Source: JBFMDN01 sp040753915 (GTDB lineage: Bacteria > Desulfobacterota > Desulfomonilia > Desulfomonilales > Desulfomonilaceae). From it: DNA of 64,000 nt. Numbering within the stretch: the first letter of the stretch is position 1; each line of letters opens with the position of its first letter. The DNA lies in assembly GCA_040753915.1 (NCBI GenBank), contig JBFMDN010000009.1, positions 57,783 through 121,782 on the forward strand. The letters run 5' to 3'. A model generated the notes under the pieces. The model was not told where the DNA came from. It made no database searches and saw only the letters and a program-made list of their open reading frames with translations. Below are positions 51,789 through 61,436 of this stretch, piece after piece. A program made the position numbers and the translations under genes.

Positions 51789-53024
51789 TCACCTTCCGAT
51801 GAATACTGCCGCCAATATGATGTACAGGACGGCCGCGGTGGCCGCGGCCACTGGTACAGTGATCACCCAGTAGACAATAATCGTCCCGATAGTTCTGAGA
51901 TCTAACGCTTGCAGCCCGCGGGCTAAGCCGATGCCTACGTATGCCCCCACTGCCGCGTGAGTAACAGAAACGGGAAGTCCGAGAATCGAGGCAATTAGGA
52001 CCACCGAAGCAGCGGAGAAATCCACCGAAAATCCCCGCGTGTTGGTCAACGTCGTAATCCGAGACCCTACGGTTTCGATTACCCTGTACCCCCAGGTGGC
52101 AATCCCGAAACAGATCATTAAGCCGCCAAAGGCGAGCATCCAGGTAGGAACAGGAACGTGCTCCGCCACACATCCCGTGGACTGAATGAAATAGATTGCA
52201 GACAAGGGGCCCATTGCGTTCGCCACGTCGTTTGCCCCATTGGCCAGGGCTACCAAACAGGAAGTTCCCACTTGAAGATATCGAAAGATCTCTTCACCGC
52301 CTGCTATCTCCTTTCCTGCCAAGACCTTGCTCAGAAGCGGGCGAGAAATCGCAAAGGCCATGACAGAGAGCGAGACCGGCACTGCAAACATCAGCGGGCC
52401 GTGAAGTCCCAGCTTGTCCGATAGGGGCGTCTTGACAAAAAACGACAGCATGGTGACAAGCATCGCCACAGCAACGAGGATGGGAGTCGTCGAAACTGCT
52501 CCCGCTGCGGAATCCATCTTGGCTAGAACTCGTCGATCTATGAATCGAAAAAGAAAGAACGCGGCGGTAGCGCTCAAGATGGGCGATAGGACCCACGCGA
52601 GGACAATGTTTACCAGCTTCATCCACTTGACGGATGAGGGTCCTCCTACAACAAGACCGAACCCGATCATTGCTCCCACAACCGAGTGAGTGGTCGAAAC
52701 CGGTAAATTCCTTGCGGTGGCAAGACAAACCCAGAGGCTGGCTGCAAGAAGGGCTGACAAGATTCCTATGACGACAACATTCGGATCGGCAACCGGACCG
52801 CAATCAACGATTCCGTTGCGGATGGTCTGAGTCACGTTCGAGCCTACAAACGTGGCACCTATGAATGTGAGAATACTGGAGATGACAATTGCCTGACGCA
52901 AGGTGATGGCTTTGGCACCTACGGCAGAGGCCATTGAATTGGCCACGTCATTGGCTCCGATGTTCCACGCCATGTAGGCACCTGCCGCTATGCTCAAGAC
53001 GAGAAGTGCCGATTCAAAGGTCAT
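51789..53024 (-). CDS. PiT-family inorganic phosphate transporter
   Basis: A 411-residue membrane protein with the twin PiT signatures: NIGANDVANSMASAVGAKA near the N-terminus and NGANDVANAMGPLSAIYF in the second half. About ten hydrophobic spans are visible, as in low-affinity proton- or metal-phosphate symporters. It heads a run with the DUF47 protein and the PhoR-like kinase, forming a phosphate uptake and sensing unit. Confidence 0.93.
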   Translation of the reverse strand: MTFESALLVLSIAAGAYMAWNIGANDVANSMASAVGAKAITLRQAIVISSILTFIGATFVGSNVTQTIRNGIVDCGPVADPNVVVIGILSALLAASLWVCLATARNLPVSTTHSVVGAMIGFGLVVGGPSSVKWMKLVNIVLAWVLSPILSATAAFFLFRFIDRRVLAKMDSAAGAVSTTPILVAVAMLVTMLSFFVKTPLSDKLGLHGPLMFAVPVSLSVMAFAISRPLLSKVLAGKEIAGGEEIFRYLQVGTSCLVALANGANDVANAMGPLSAIYFIQSTGCVAEHVPVPTWMLAFGGLMICFGIATWGYRVIETVGSRITTLTNTRGFSVDFSAASVVLIASILGLPVSVTHAAVGAYVGIGLARGLQALDLRTIGTIIVYWVITVPVAAATAAVLYIILAAVFIGR

Positions 53025-53528
53025 GACAGCGGGCGCATCCTCCGTGATTCATACCCGGAAAAGGGATTCGATCTCTTTTGGCAAGAAGGGCTCTTTGGCA
53101 AAAAGACGGCGGAAGCCAGAGAACACGAAGAGCTCCGTGGCATCGCTATTTAGGAGAAGAAACGGCGTCGTTAAATCCGTCCATTTGACTGAGCGAAATG
53201 GTGCTGTGCCATTCCGAGGAGCCCAGCCCGGCAGCCACAATATCTGCTCGTCACACGGTTGTCAACCCGATTGTTAGGACGGCATTAGCAGATGGTTTGG
53301 AGAATATGGGATGCCCCGTGACGGCTGCCGTGATCCCATGCGACGCTCCCAATCGCCCACCGACAGCACCGCAATCTTTGGTCAATGATTGCCCTTTACT
53401 CGACCTTTTGGGCATGACTACTGCACGCTGTGGTCGATATCGAGGCGATAGGGGCAAGCCTGGTACCTCATACAACGCGTCAGGGAGAGGCGAAAAGGAC
53501 TTGACCCCTCGCCTCCCTCGCCAAGAAA
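53025..53528. other. ~500-bp non-coding gap holding one arm of a ~92-bp repeat
   Basis: No gene was seen. The repeat copy at 53352-53444 is listed separately. This region is upstream of the PiT gene and downstream of the acyl-CoA synthetase gene. Confidence 0.5.
53352..53444 (+). repeat. ~92-bp direct repeat, copy A
   Basis: Shares an ATCGCCCACCGA.AGCAC core and a CCTTTAC.CGACC...GATGACTA.TG pattern with 55348-55439 in the same orientation, clearly diverged. The two copies flank the acyl-CoA synthetase gene. Confidence 0.6.
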
Positions 53529-55196
53529 TCAAGAATAGGTCCCTCCAGCGACCCCTTTCTTGATTACTTTCTTGTCCGTCTTGCCGACGCTGGTCTTGGG
53601 AATCTCGGCAACGACAATAAACCGGTCCGGGATTCCCCATTTGGAGATCGCTCCCTCATCGACGAATTTCTGCAGGAAGGAACGGAGACCATCCTCCAAG
53701 CCCATGGCCCTGGGGTCTTTGGGAACAACCATGGCTAGGGGCCGCTCCCCCCATTTCTCGTCGGGCACTCCGATCACAGCGACTTCGGACACATCAGGAT
53801 GCTGACTGATGAGGCTCTCCAGTTGCAGTGAAGAGATCCATTCGCCGCCTGTCTTGATAACATCCTTAAGCCGATCGGTGATACGCACGTATCCATCCTC
53901 GGTCCTGACGGCTATGTCCCCGGTGTGTAGCCAACCACCAGCCCAGAGCTCTTCTGACTTGTCAGGTGTCTTGAAATATCCCTGTGTCAGCCACGGGGAG
54001 CGTACGACGATTTCGCCCGGTGTCTTGTTGTCGAAGGGGACTTCCTTTCCATCGGAGATGTCCGCTACCTTCAGATCAACGAGGGGAATCGGCAAACCGG
54101 TGAGCACCTTGTAATCGAGCAGCTTCTCCGCGTCCCAGTTCATCATGTCCGACTTCAGGTTAGCCAGCGTTAGGATGGGGCAGGTCTCTGACATGCCGTA
54201 TCCGGCGAAGATCTCTATCCCTCTATCGGAAGCCAGCTTCGCCAGGCCTTTCGACAGAGCTGCACCCCCAATGACGATCTTCCACCCGCTGAGGTCGACA
54301 TCCTTGACCGCTGGGCTGGTCAGCAACATGTGGAGGATCGTGGGAACGCAGTGGGAAAATGTCACCTTTTCCTTGATGAGGAGCTGCAGCAGCATGGCCG
54401 GCTCGTACCGTCCCGGATACACCTGCTTGGTCCCAAGCATCGTCGCGAGATACGGTATCCCCCAGGCATGCACATGGAACATGGGCGTAATAGGCATGTA
54501 TACGTCGGCTGACTGAAATCGGGCCGGTGAAGTGAAGCCCGATGTTCCCACAGCCGCGCCCAGAGTGTGCAGGACGAGCTGCCGATGACTGTAGTAGACT
54601 CCCTTGGGATCTCCGGTGGTCCCAGTCGTGTAGAATGTGGTAGCCTGAGTGTCTTCGTCTAGCTCGGGGAAATCGAACGAGTCTGACGCCGTGGATAACA
54701 GGTCTTCGTATTCGCCAGCCAAGGGGAGTGACGTGGTCGGAGTCTCGTCACCGTCCTTGAGCAGGATAAATGTTTTGGCAGTCTCCAGTCGAGGCGCAAT
54801 GCTTTCCAGCACAGGGAGAAATTCCTCATGCACGAGAACCACGTCGTCTTCCGCGTGGTTCATGGTGTACAGGATCTGATCCGGCGACAGACGGATATTC
54901 ACGGTGTGCATGATCGCACCCAGACCCGGGATGGCAAAGAAGCACTCGAGGTAACGGTGGGAATCCCAGTCCATCACAGCGACGGTATCCCCTGCGCCGA
55001 CCCCCAGAGAGGTGAGAGCAGACGCGAGACGGTTGATTCGCTTATAGAGCTCCTTATACGTGAATCGCAATTTGTCCCGGTATACAATCTCCTTGTCTGC
55101 GGCGTACAGTAGTGGTGTATGAAGCAACTGCTTGATCAGCAACGGATATGTATACGCTGAAGGGGTTGTGACAATCCTGCGAGGCTGTTTGGGCAT
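53529..55196 (-). CDS. AMP-dependent fatty acyl-CoA synthetase
   Basis: A 555-residue ANL-family acyl-CoA ligase with the AMP motif TFYTTGTTGDPKGVYYSH, VIGGAALSKG, the adenine motif AGYGMSETCP and the C-terminal hinge GYVRITDRLKDVIKTGGEWIS ending in KTSVGKTDKKVIKK with the catalytic Lys. Length and motifs fit medium- or long-chain fatty acid ligases. It activates carboxylates with ATP and CoA. It stands alone between two copies of a ~92-bp repeat. Confidence 0.92.
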   Translation of the reverse strand: MPKQPRRIVTTPSAYTYPLLIKQLLHTPLLYAADKEIVYRDKLRFTYKELYKRINRLASALTSLGVGAGDTVAVMDWDSHRYLECFFAIPGLGAIMHTVNIRLSPDQILYTMNHAEDDVVLVHEEFLPVLESIAPRLETAKTFILLKDGDETPTTSLPLAGEYEDLLSTASDSFDFPELDEDTQATTFYTTGTTGDPKGVYYSHRQLVLHTLGAAVGTSGFTSPARFQSADVYMPITPMFHVHAWGIPYLATMLGTKQVYPGRYEPAMLLQLLIKEKVTFSHCVPTILHMLLTSPAVKDVDLSGWKIVIGGAALSKGLAKLASDRGIEIFAGYGMSETCPILTLANLKSDMMNWDAEKLLDYKVLTGLPIPLVDLKVADISDGKEVPFDNKTPGEIVVRSPWLTQGYFKTPDKSEELWAGGWLHTGDIAVRTEDGYVRITDRLKDVIKTGGEWISSLQLESLISQHPDVSEVAVIGVPDEKWGERPLAMVVPKDPRAMGLEDGLRSFLQKFVDEGAISKWGIPDRFIVVAEIPKTSVGKTDKKVIKKGVAGGTYS

Positions 55197-55347
55197 ACTC
55201 CTCCTCCTGAGCTATCCGGTTTTAGTGATTCCCAAAGATGGGTCGATGCGAAAAATGGGGGTTCTGATAGCATGATTTTATGGCGTTTTTCAAGCGCTTT
55301 GTCCGATTGGAGCGTGACGGCTACCACAATTCCAAACCAGGCCCACG

Positions 55348-55439
55348 ATCGCCCACCGAGAGCACTGCGATTTTTGTTCTGTGATTCTCCTTTACCCGAC
55401 CGTGGGGAGATGACTATTGTACGACGGAACCGTATCGAG
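55348..55439 (+). repeat. ~92-bp direct repeat, copy B
   Basis: Counterpart of 53352-53444, in the same orientation, between the acyl-CoA synthetase start and the next gene. Each copy is non-coding. Confidence 0.6.
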
Positions 55440-55488
55440 CAGAGGGCCTCCCGAGAGGCCCACAGAAGAATTATGACAAGGGGGAAAC

Positions 55489-55869
55489 ATGAATCTCAGC
55501 GACTATTTCGACAACACCACGGGTTACGGCGTGCTCGCTACTGCGAGTGCTTCCGGCGAAGTCAATGCGGCTGTGTATGCACGACCCCACTTTCTTGACG
55601 ATGGAACGATCGCGTTCATCATGCGGGAACGGCTGACGCACGCGAACCTCCAGACTAATCCCAATGCTACTTATCTCTTCATCCAATCCGGGCCGGGATA
55701 TGCAGGCAAGAGACTATACCTCACGAAGCTTCGTGAAGAAACCAGTGACGAGCTGGTCGCCAGCATTTGCAGGCGGTGCGATTATTCCATGTTCACGGAC
55801 GAGCTTACGCGGCACGTTGTGTTCTTCACCATAAACAAGGTCTTGCCCTTGATCGGAAGCGGCAGTTGA
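55489..55869 (+). CDS. pyridoxamine 5'-phosphate oxidase-like (FMN split-barrel) protein
   Basis: A 126-residue FMN-binding split-barrel protein: GYGVLATASASGEVNAAVYARP, then IAFIMRERLTHANLQTNPNATYLF. It is shorter than true PdxH and belongs to the broad flavin or F420-binding family. GGGGG lies before the ATG. It heads a plus-strand run with the disulfide-reductase fusion (116 bp later) and the carotene-desaturase-like gene. Confidence 0.8.
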   Translation: MNLSDYFDNTTGYGVLATASASGEVNAAVYARPHFLDDGTIAFIMRERLTHANLQTNPNATYLFIQSGPGYAGKRLYLTKLREETSDELVASICRRCDYSMFTDELTRHVVFFTINKVLPLIGSGS

Positions 55870-55985
55870 CCGCTAGGGCTGCACGAGCGGATTTTTGACT
55901 TGATTTTTTTGGCGCGGTCGAGCAGCGGCAAGGCAAGGTAGTGGGTGGTCGAAGGGTTTAAAATGATGAAGGGCTGGGATGAGGC

Positions 55986-58610
55986 ATGGCACAAACCTAT
56001 GACTTCGATGTTGTCGTGATCGGTGCCGGTATCGCGGGAATGGTTTCTGCGGTAACGGCCAACGGTCTGGGAAAGCGGGTCGCGGTTGTCGAGAAGGGGA
56101 AAATTGGTGGGAACTGCACCAACTCCACTTGTATTCCCAGCAAGACTCTCATTCGCTTGAGTCATGCAAATCGGGAGATTGCCCGACTGGCCTCCCTTGG
56201 CATGATTAATGGGGACTCGACAGCACTGGAAGGCCGAAATATCATGGCTCATATAAGGTCGATTGTGCAAAAAGCCTATGAAAAGGATATTCCTGAGACG
56301 TTCGAGCGCATTGGGATATCTATCCTTTCCGGGGCTGCAGCGTTCGTCGATCGCCACCACATTGAGGTCAACAACCGTACTATTTCCGCTGCGAATTTCA
56401 TCGTAGCCGCGGGAACACGCCCCTTCGTTCCACCCATTTCGGGCATGGGGGATGTCGATTACCTGACAAACGAGACAGTCTACGAGCTCGACGAGCTTCC
56501 CAGATCGCTCATTATATTGGGCGGAGGCGTAGACGGTCTGGAGTATGGATCGGCATTCGGACGACTCGGAGTGGAAACCACCATCGTAGAAATGGGATCG
56601 CGAATCCTCCCGGGAGCGGACCGTGAGCTGGTCAATCGATTGCTGCTGGCACTGAAAGCCGATGGAATTCGTTTGATTCCGGGGGCAAAGGCCACAAGCT
56701 TGCGAAATCGCGACGGGAAGGTTGTGCTGTCCTTTGAGCAGGCACCCGGAAATCTTGGTGAAATCGAGGCGGATCGGGTTCTCGTAGCTTTGGGGAGGAA
56801 GCCGGACCTGGATGGGCTTGCCCTTGACAAGGCAGGCGTCCTCTGCACACCCAAGGGCGTCATCACCGACAAGACCCTGAGGACATCCGCGCCCAACATC
56901 TACGCGTGCGGGGATATTGTCGGCCCGGACCAGTTGGCCTCTATGGCCGAGTACCAGGGGATTGTGGCAGCAACGAATGCCATTCTCCCGATGAAACAGA
57001 AGATCGATTACCGAAACAGCGTGTATGTGATATTCACCGAGCCTTGTCTGTCCTTCATCGGACTGACTGAAGCACAGGCTCACGCAAAATACAGCCACAA
57101 GTTAAAGGTTTACCGTTTTGATTATGCAGACATGCGTCGCGCGCTCATAGATGGAACGACCACAGGTATGGCAAAATTTCTCTGCGATGGCCGCGGGCGG
57201 CTCATCGGAGCCCACGTTCTGGGAGAGGCGGCCTCCGAAGTCATTCACGAAGCTCAGGTAATCAAGGCCTTAAAAAAACCCCTGCATAAGCTCCATCTCG
57301 TAACACATGCGTACCCGACTTACGCGCAGGCGCTTGTCGGCCGATCGTGTCAGTTAGCTTTCCTCGACAAGATGGGCAGCAACCCATTTGTCAAGACAGC
57401 GCTCAGGGTCTTGCCTGGACTGTCGAACAAGCTGCATCTCGCGCGGGAGCGTCTGGCCGAATCAAAACGTGCACATTCAGAAAACAGGCAGGCAACGATA
57501 GACGTGGTCATAGAGGCCGAATCCAAGCCTCCCGAACAGATTCTGATGAGGGCAATTTACCTCAGTGACCGGGCTTGCGTTATCGATCTTCCTGAGAACA
57601 TCATGCACTGTGATGAACGACCCATGATGGCTGCATATGCCTGGAATTGGGGCAACGATCCCAAGAGCATTATTCTCAACTGTGCCGGCGTTCGCCGGAT
57701 AAATGGCCTTGGCGCAAGCATGCTTGTCAAGCTCTCGGCCCGTGCCAAGGAGAAGGGACAACAACTTTCAGCGTTCGCAGTGGGGGAAGACCTTCTTCAA
57801 GTCTTCAGGGTTACTGAGCTCGATCAGGCGATCCGTGTCCACGCGAGCGAAAGTGACTGCCTCGCTGCTCAAGAGGGGCCCGCAGTGCAATCGTATTTCC
57901 AGGAACGAGAGGGGCCTGGCCCTTTGACCAATTTTAGAAACTGGGCCAAACCCGTTTCCGAGCTGTTTGTGCCCGCGATGCCCCAGGAAGCGAGAAACCT
58001 CAACGTTAACGGCCTTCGTCCCGTGGGTCCTGTCAATGGTTTCGGCCCATTGTGTCAGAAGACGTTCCGTCTTCGCATCAACGACCCCGCTATAACGCCC
58101 GAACAGGCCATTGCGGCTCTCAAAGAAAACTTCGCCAGCTTCCAGCCATCTTTCAATCGCTTCTACCCTTCTGAGGAAGGCATCCAGCCAGGTGAGATCG
58201 TCCTCATCGATTCTTCCACCCCTGGCGGCCCCGTATCCACCGGGGTCATGGTCCTCTATGCCGACGAACGTTCCTTCACGTTCAATACCCCGCAAGGGCA
58301 TCCGGAATGTGGTTTCGTGAGTTTTAGCGGTCACGAGGGCGGCGCGGGGCCGATCGTTCAGATACTGGGACTGGCTCGGGCCGGCGATCCCATGTACGAG
58401 GCAGCGTTTCGATTGGTTGGCTCCAAAATCCAGACGAGAATTTGGACCCACGTGCTTACGTCGCTTGCAGTGCATTTGGGAGTCCCAGCGGACATTAGCT
58501 TCGATGAAGAGTGCGTGGACTCAAGGCTGAGGTGGTCCCAGGTTGGGAATCTGTACTACAATGCTCAAATCAGGACTCTGATTCACGAGCCCAAACGATG
58601 GTTTCGTTAG
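55986..58610 (+). CDS. pyridine nucleotide-disulfide oxidoreductase fused to STAS and DUF1990-like domains
   Basis: An 874-residue fusion. Residues ~1-465 are a dihydrolipoamide dehydrogenase/mercuric reductase-type flavoprotein: VVVIGAGIAGMVSA, the redox pair GGNCTNSTC (Cys44, Cys49), GGGVDGLEYGSAF for NAD(P) and IYACGDIVG. The C-terminal catalytic motif HxHPTxxE is changed to HAYPTYAQ, so the acid-base His and its Glu are gone. Residues ~500-620 form a STAS-like domain (SIILNCAGVRRINGLGASML). The rest (~640-874) resembles DUF1990, with FTFNTPQGHPECGFVSFS. It ends 30 bp before the next gene. I know no standard name; function is unknown, perhaps a reductase regulated by its STAS part. Confidence 0.75.
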   Translation: MAQTYDFDVVVIGAGIAGMVSAVTANGLGKRVAVVEKGKIGGNCTNSTCIPSKTLIRLSHANREIARLASLGMINGDSTALEGRNIMAHIRSIVQKAYEKDIPETFERIGISILSGAAAFVDRHHIEVNNRTISAANFIVAAGTRPFVPPISGMGDVDYLTNETVYELDELPRSLIILGGGVDGLEYGSAFGRLGVETTIVEMGSRILPGADRELVNRLLLALKADGIRLIPGAKATSLRNRDGKVVLSFEQAPGNLGEIEADRVLVALGRKPDLDGLALDKAGVLCTPKGVITDKTLRTSAPNIYACGDIVGPDQLASMAEYQGIVAATNAILPMKQKIDYRNSVYVIFTEPCLSFIGLTEAQAHAKYSHKLKVYRFDYADMRRALIDGTTTGMAKFLCDGRGRLIGAHVLGEAASEVIHEAQVIKALKKPLHKLHLVTHAYPTYAQALVGRSCQLAFLDKMGSNPFVKTALRVLPGLSNKLHLARERLAESKRAHSENRQATIDVVIEAESKPPEQILMRAIYLSDRACVIDLPENIMHCDERPMMAAYAWNWGNDPKSIILNCAGVRRINGLGASMLVKLSARAKEKGQQLSAFAVGEDLLQVFRVTELDQAIRVHASESDCLAAQEGPAVQSYFQEREGPGPLTNFRNWAKPVSELFVPAMPQEARNLNVNGLRPVGPVNGFGPLCQKTFRLRINDPAITPEQAIAALKENFASFQPSFNRFYPSEEGIQPGEIVLIDSSTPGGPVSTGVMVLYADERSFTFNTPQGHPECGFVSFSGHEGGAGPIVQILGLARAGDPMYEAAFRLVGSKIQTRIWTHVLTSLAVHLGVPADISFDEECVDSRLRWSQVGNLYYNAQIRTLIHEPKRWFR

Positions 58611-58640
58611 AGGGAAAAGATCTCTCCTGAGGCAAGCCGC

Positions 58641-60068
58641 ATGCCTTCTCAATCGGAATTCGATGCCGTAGTGGTCGGGTCCGGACCCAATGGCTTGGCC
58701 GCGGCAATAACCATTGCCCAAGAAGGACGATCGACCCTCCTCGTCGAGGCCAAAGAGAAGCTCGGCGGGGGCACTCGCACGGAAGAGCTGACCCTCCCCG
58801 GTTTTCGCCACGATGTGTGCGCGGCCGTGCATCCTCTGGCCCTGGCTTCACCCTTCCTCCGCTCACTCGACCTTGGCGCCTATGGGCTCGAGTGGATCCA
58901 TCCCCCTGTGCCTCTGGCGCACCCTTTGGACGACGAACCTGCCGTTCTCCTTGAGAGGTCATTGAAAGCAACGGCGGAAGGACTCGGTCAGGATGCAGAC
59001 CGCTATCGTCGACTGATAGGTCCTGGTGTTGGGGATTGGCGCAAGATAGTACCGGACCTACTCAAACCGCTCGGGATTCCTCGGAGTCCACTGCCGTTTT
59101 TTCGATTCGGCTACCGAGCCATGCGGTCTGCCGTCGGCCTCGCGAGGGCTTGGTTCCGGGACATCAGGGCACAGGCCCTTTTCGCCGGGAATTCCTGTCA
59201 CGCGATCTTTCCCCTGCAACATCGGTCAAGCGCGGGATTCGGACTCATGCTCTGCATGTCCGCTCATGCCGTTGGATGGCCTATTGCTCGGGGTGGTTCC
59301 CAGGCAATGGCTTCGGCCCTTGCCGCACATTTCGCGTCACTGGGCGGAATAATCGAAGTGGGAGAGCCGGTTCACGCCATGAGCGATTTGCCCAAGTCAA
59401 AGGTAGTTCTTTTCGACGTCACGCCAAGGCAACTGGCCAAGATCGCCAGCCAAATACTTCCACCAAAGTACTTGGCGCGACTCCGAAGACATCGGTACGG
59501 TTGCGGGGTCTTCAAGGTGGATTGGGCGCTCAAAGGTCCCATTCCATGGAGAGATCCCCGGTGCTCGGCGGCAGGGACACTCCACCTTGGCGGCACTCTC
59601 GAGCAAATCGCGGCCGCAGAGCTGGACGTGTGGCGTGGTGTACTTCCCGAAAAGCCGTTCGTCTTCCTTTCACAACCTAGCCTCTTCGATTCAAGTCGCG
59701 CGCCCGAAGGACTGCACACGGCATGGGGGTATTGTCATGTGCCCAACGGCTGCCAATTTGACATGACCCAACGAATTGAAGCTCAAGTGGAGCGATTCGC
59801 TCCCGGATTCCGGAATCTCATACTGGCCAGGCATACCATGTCGCCATTCGAGATGGAGGCATACAACGCGAACTACGTGGGTGGAGATATCGCAGGCGGC
59901 ATCCAGAGTTTCTGGCGACTGTTCGTCAGGCCTTTGGGCCGGTGGGCAGCATATTCCACGCCCGTAAGGGGCCTGTACATTTGTTCTTCCTCAATGCCAC
60001 CCGGCGGAGGAGTGCACGGAATGTGCGGACATCTTGCAGCAAAGTTGGCGCTCAAGGAAATCCGTTAA
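58641..60068 (+). CDS. phytoene-dehydrogenase-like FAD oxidoreductase
   Basis: A 475-residue FAD-dependent enzyme of the carotene desaturase/PYROXD2-like group. It begins FDAVVVGSGPNGLAAAITIA, has GGGTRTEELTLPGFRHDVCAA in the FAD-binding region and ends with GLYICSSSMPPGGGVHGMCG. These proteins oxidise or isomerise hydrophobic substrates; no carotenoid gene is nearby. It starts 30 bp after the fusion gene, in the same operon. Confidence 0.87.
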   Translation: MPSQSEFDAVVVGSGPNGLAAAITIAQEGRSTLLVEAKEKLGGGTRTEELTLPGFRHDVCAAVHPLALASPFLRSLDLGAYGLEWIHPPVPLAHPLDDEPAVLLERSLKATAEGLGQDADRYRRLIGPGVGDWRKIVPDLLKPLGIPRSPLPFFRFGYRAMRSAVGLARAWFRDIRAQALFAGNSCHAIFPLQHRSSAGFGLMLCMSAHAVGWPIARGGSQAMASALAAHFASLGGIIEVGEPVHAMSDLPKSKVVLFDVTPRQLAKIASQILPPKYLARLRRHRYGCGVFKVDWALKGPIPWRDPRCSAAGTLHLGGTLEQIAAAELDVWRGVLPEKPFVFLSQPSLFDSSRAPEGLHTAWGYCHVPNGCQFDMTQRIEAQVERFAPGFRNLILARHTMSPFEMEAYNANYVGGDIAGGIQSFWRLFVRPLGRWAAYSTPVRGLYICSSSMPPGGGVHGMCGHLAAKLALKEIR

Positions 60069-60139
60069 CGGTTCGTTCACGACGACTCGGTGCAGGACAG
60101 GTGCTACCGTGAATCAGAATTGAAATCGTCGACCCTGAC

Positions 60140-60592
60140 TCAGGATTTGATGTTGAGTGTGTATATCTCTTGAAAACGGCTGACCAGGATGTAGGAGTCT
60201 ACATGAGCCACGATAAGAGCTGTCGATGGGGAGGCCAAGAAGGCTTTCATGTGCGGGTGTTTTTCCAGATAGACTTTGCTCAGCGCTTGTCGCTCTGAGT
60301 CAGCGACTTCGCGGGCTCTCCCTATAATCGTGACAGCGATGGCATGGCTCGTGTCAGCCGCCTCGTTAGATCGGTTGTCAACAAGAAGTGCAACCCCGGA
60401 CTTGGCAATGATATTGCCATACTTTCTTGTGGTCCGCGGCGTGGCAAACAAGATCAGCTTGAGGTCCGCGGTTTCAGCGAACGCAACCAGGCTGAGATAC
60501 GGATGCTCCTGCTCCTGAGTAGAGAGCACGGCAAATTTCTGTGAGGCGAAGAGTTTCCTTATCTCTGTTTGGATTGCGGCTTCATCCTTCAA
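60140..60592 (-). CDS. pyridoxamine 5'-phosphate oxidase-like FMN-binding protein
   Basis: A 150-residue split-barrel flavoprotein with KFAVLSTQEQEHPYLSLVAFA, then LILFATPRTTRKYGNI and a C-terminal SRFQEIYTLNI. It belongs to the same broad family as the protein at 55489 but is only distantly alike. It lies convergent to the phytoene-dehydrogenase-like gene, with no operon partner. Confidence 0.8.
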   Translation of the reverse strand: MKDEAAIQTEIRKLFASQKFAVLSTQEQEHPYLSLVAFAETADLKLILFATPRTTRKYGNIIAKSGVALLVDNRSNEAADTSHAIAVTIIGRAREVADSERQALSKVYLEKHPHMKAFLASPSTALIVAHVDSYILVSRFQEIYTLNIKS

Positions 60593-60793
60593 AGCCTTGA
60601 GTACCTCCTTGTGGAACCGTAGGAGCGGTAAGCCGAAAAACGTTCGGGTGTTTGCCCATCACACAGCGACCATTTACCTCACTGTGGCCAAGGTGCTCCA
60701 TATTGGCCATGAACCCGCACACGACACGTGAATCCCGTTAGCGACGAATCGAATCGAAAACGCAAACATCACTCGCAGCTTGCTGGAGGCCGG

Positions 60794-61261
60794 CTAGAGA
60801 GATTCCAAGACCTTCTTCGCCTCCGGCACCGTGCTTTCCGGCTTGATTTTATACCAAGCACCCATGATTTTACCAGCCTCATCGATGAGAAAAGATGAGC
60901 GAACTATGCCCATGAACGACTTTCCATACATCTTCTTTTCACCCCAGGCCCCATACAGCTCGGCAACCTTGTGGTCGGGGTCTGACAGGAGAGGGAAAGC
61001 CAGGGAGTGCTTCTGGTCGAACTTGCGCTGCGCGTCCGGGGTATCGGGGCTTATTCCTAGTGATACGACCCCAAGATCCTGGAGGTCGCTTTGCGCGTCC
61101 CGCACGCTGCATGCTTGCTTCGTGCATCCTGAGGTGTTGGCCTTGGGATAGAAGTACAGAAGAATTTTCTTCCCCTTGAAATCTGAGAGGCTAACAGGTT
61201 TGCCATCCTGATCCATCAGGTTGAATGCAGGAGCGTTGTCTCCTCTTTTCAGCATTGCCAT
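60794..61261 (-). CDS. bcp: peroxiredoxin of the Bcp/PrxQ group
   Basis: A 155-residue peroxiredoxin. The active site ANTSGCTKQACSVRD has the peroxidatic Cys and a resolving Cys five residues later, the Bcp pattern. It begins LKRGDNAPAFNLMDQDGKPV and keeps the usual length. It reduces peroxides with thioredoxin. The start at 61261 follows GAGGAGG; the frame is open to 61426 but the extra residues lack homology. Confidence 0.93.
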   Translation of the reverse strand: MAMLKRGDNAPAFNLMDQDGKPVSLSDFKGKKILLYFYPKANTSGCTKQACSVRDAQSDLQDLGVVSLGISPDTPDAQRKFDQKHSLAFPLLSDPDHKVAELYGAWGEKKMYGKSFMGIVRSSFLIDEAGKIMGAWYKIKPESTVPEAKKVLESL

Positions 61262-61436
61262 TTCTCGTTCCTCCTCGTGTGATCGTTCAGGAATAACCGT
61301 CACCCTGTTGCGCGCAGCGGAAAGACGCTCGTGACAACATTTCGAAAAGTTTCGACGAGCTATTGGTCTTCCATCCACGTGGTAATTTCTTTCGCTCATC
61401 GGGCAGTGTCCGTGGTACCAATTCACGCGGCATCCG
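61262..61436. other. leader region of bcp
   Basis: No gene was seen; the promoter of bcp is presumably here, but no clear -35/-10 pair was assigned. Confidence 0.35.

Noticed and set aside
55782..57098. 438-codon frame antisense to the disulfide-reductase fusion
   Set aside because: Shadow of a gene with clear motifs on the other strand.
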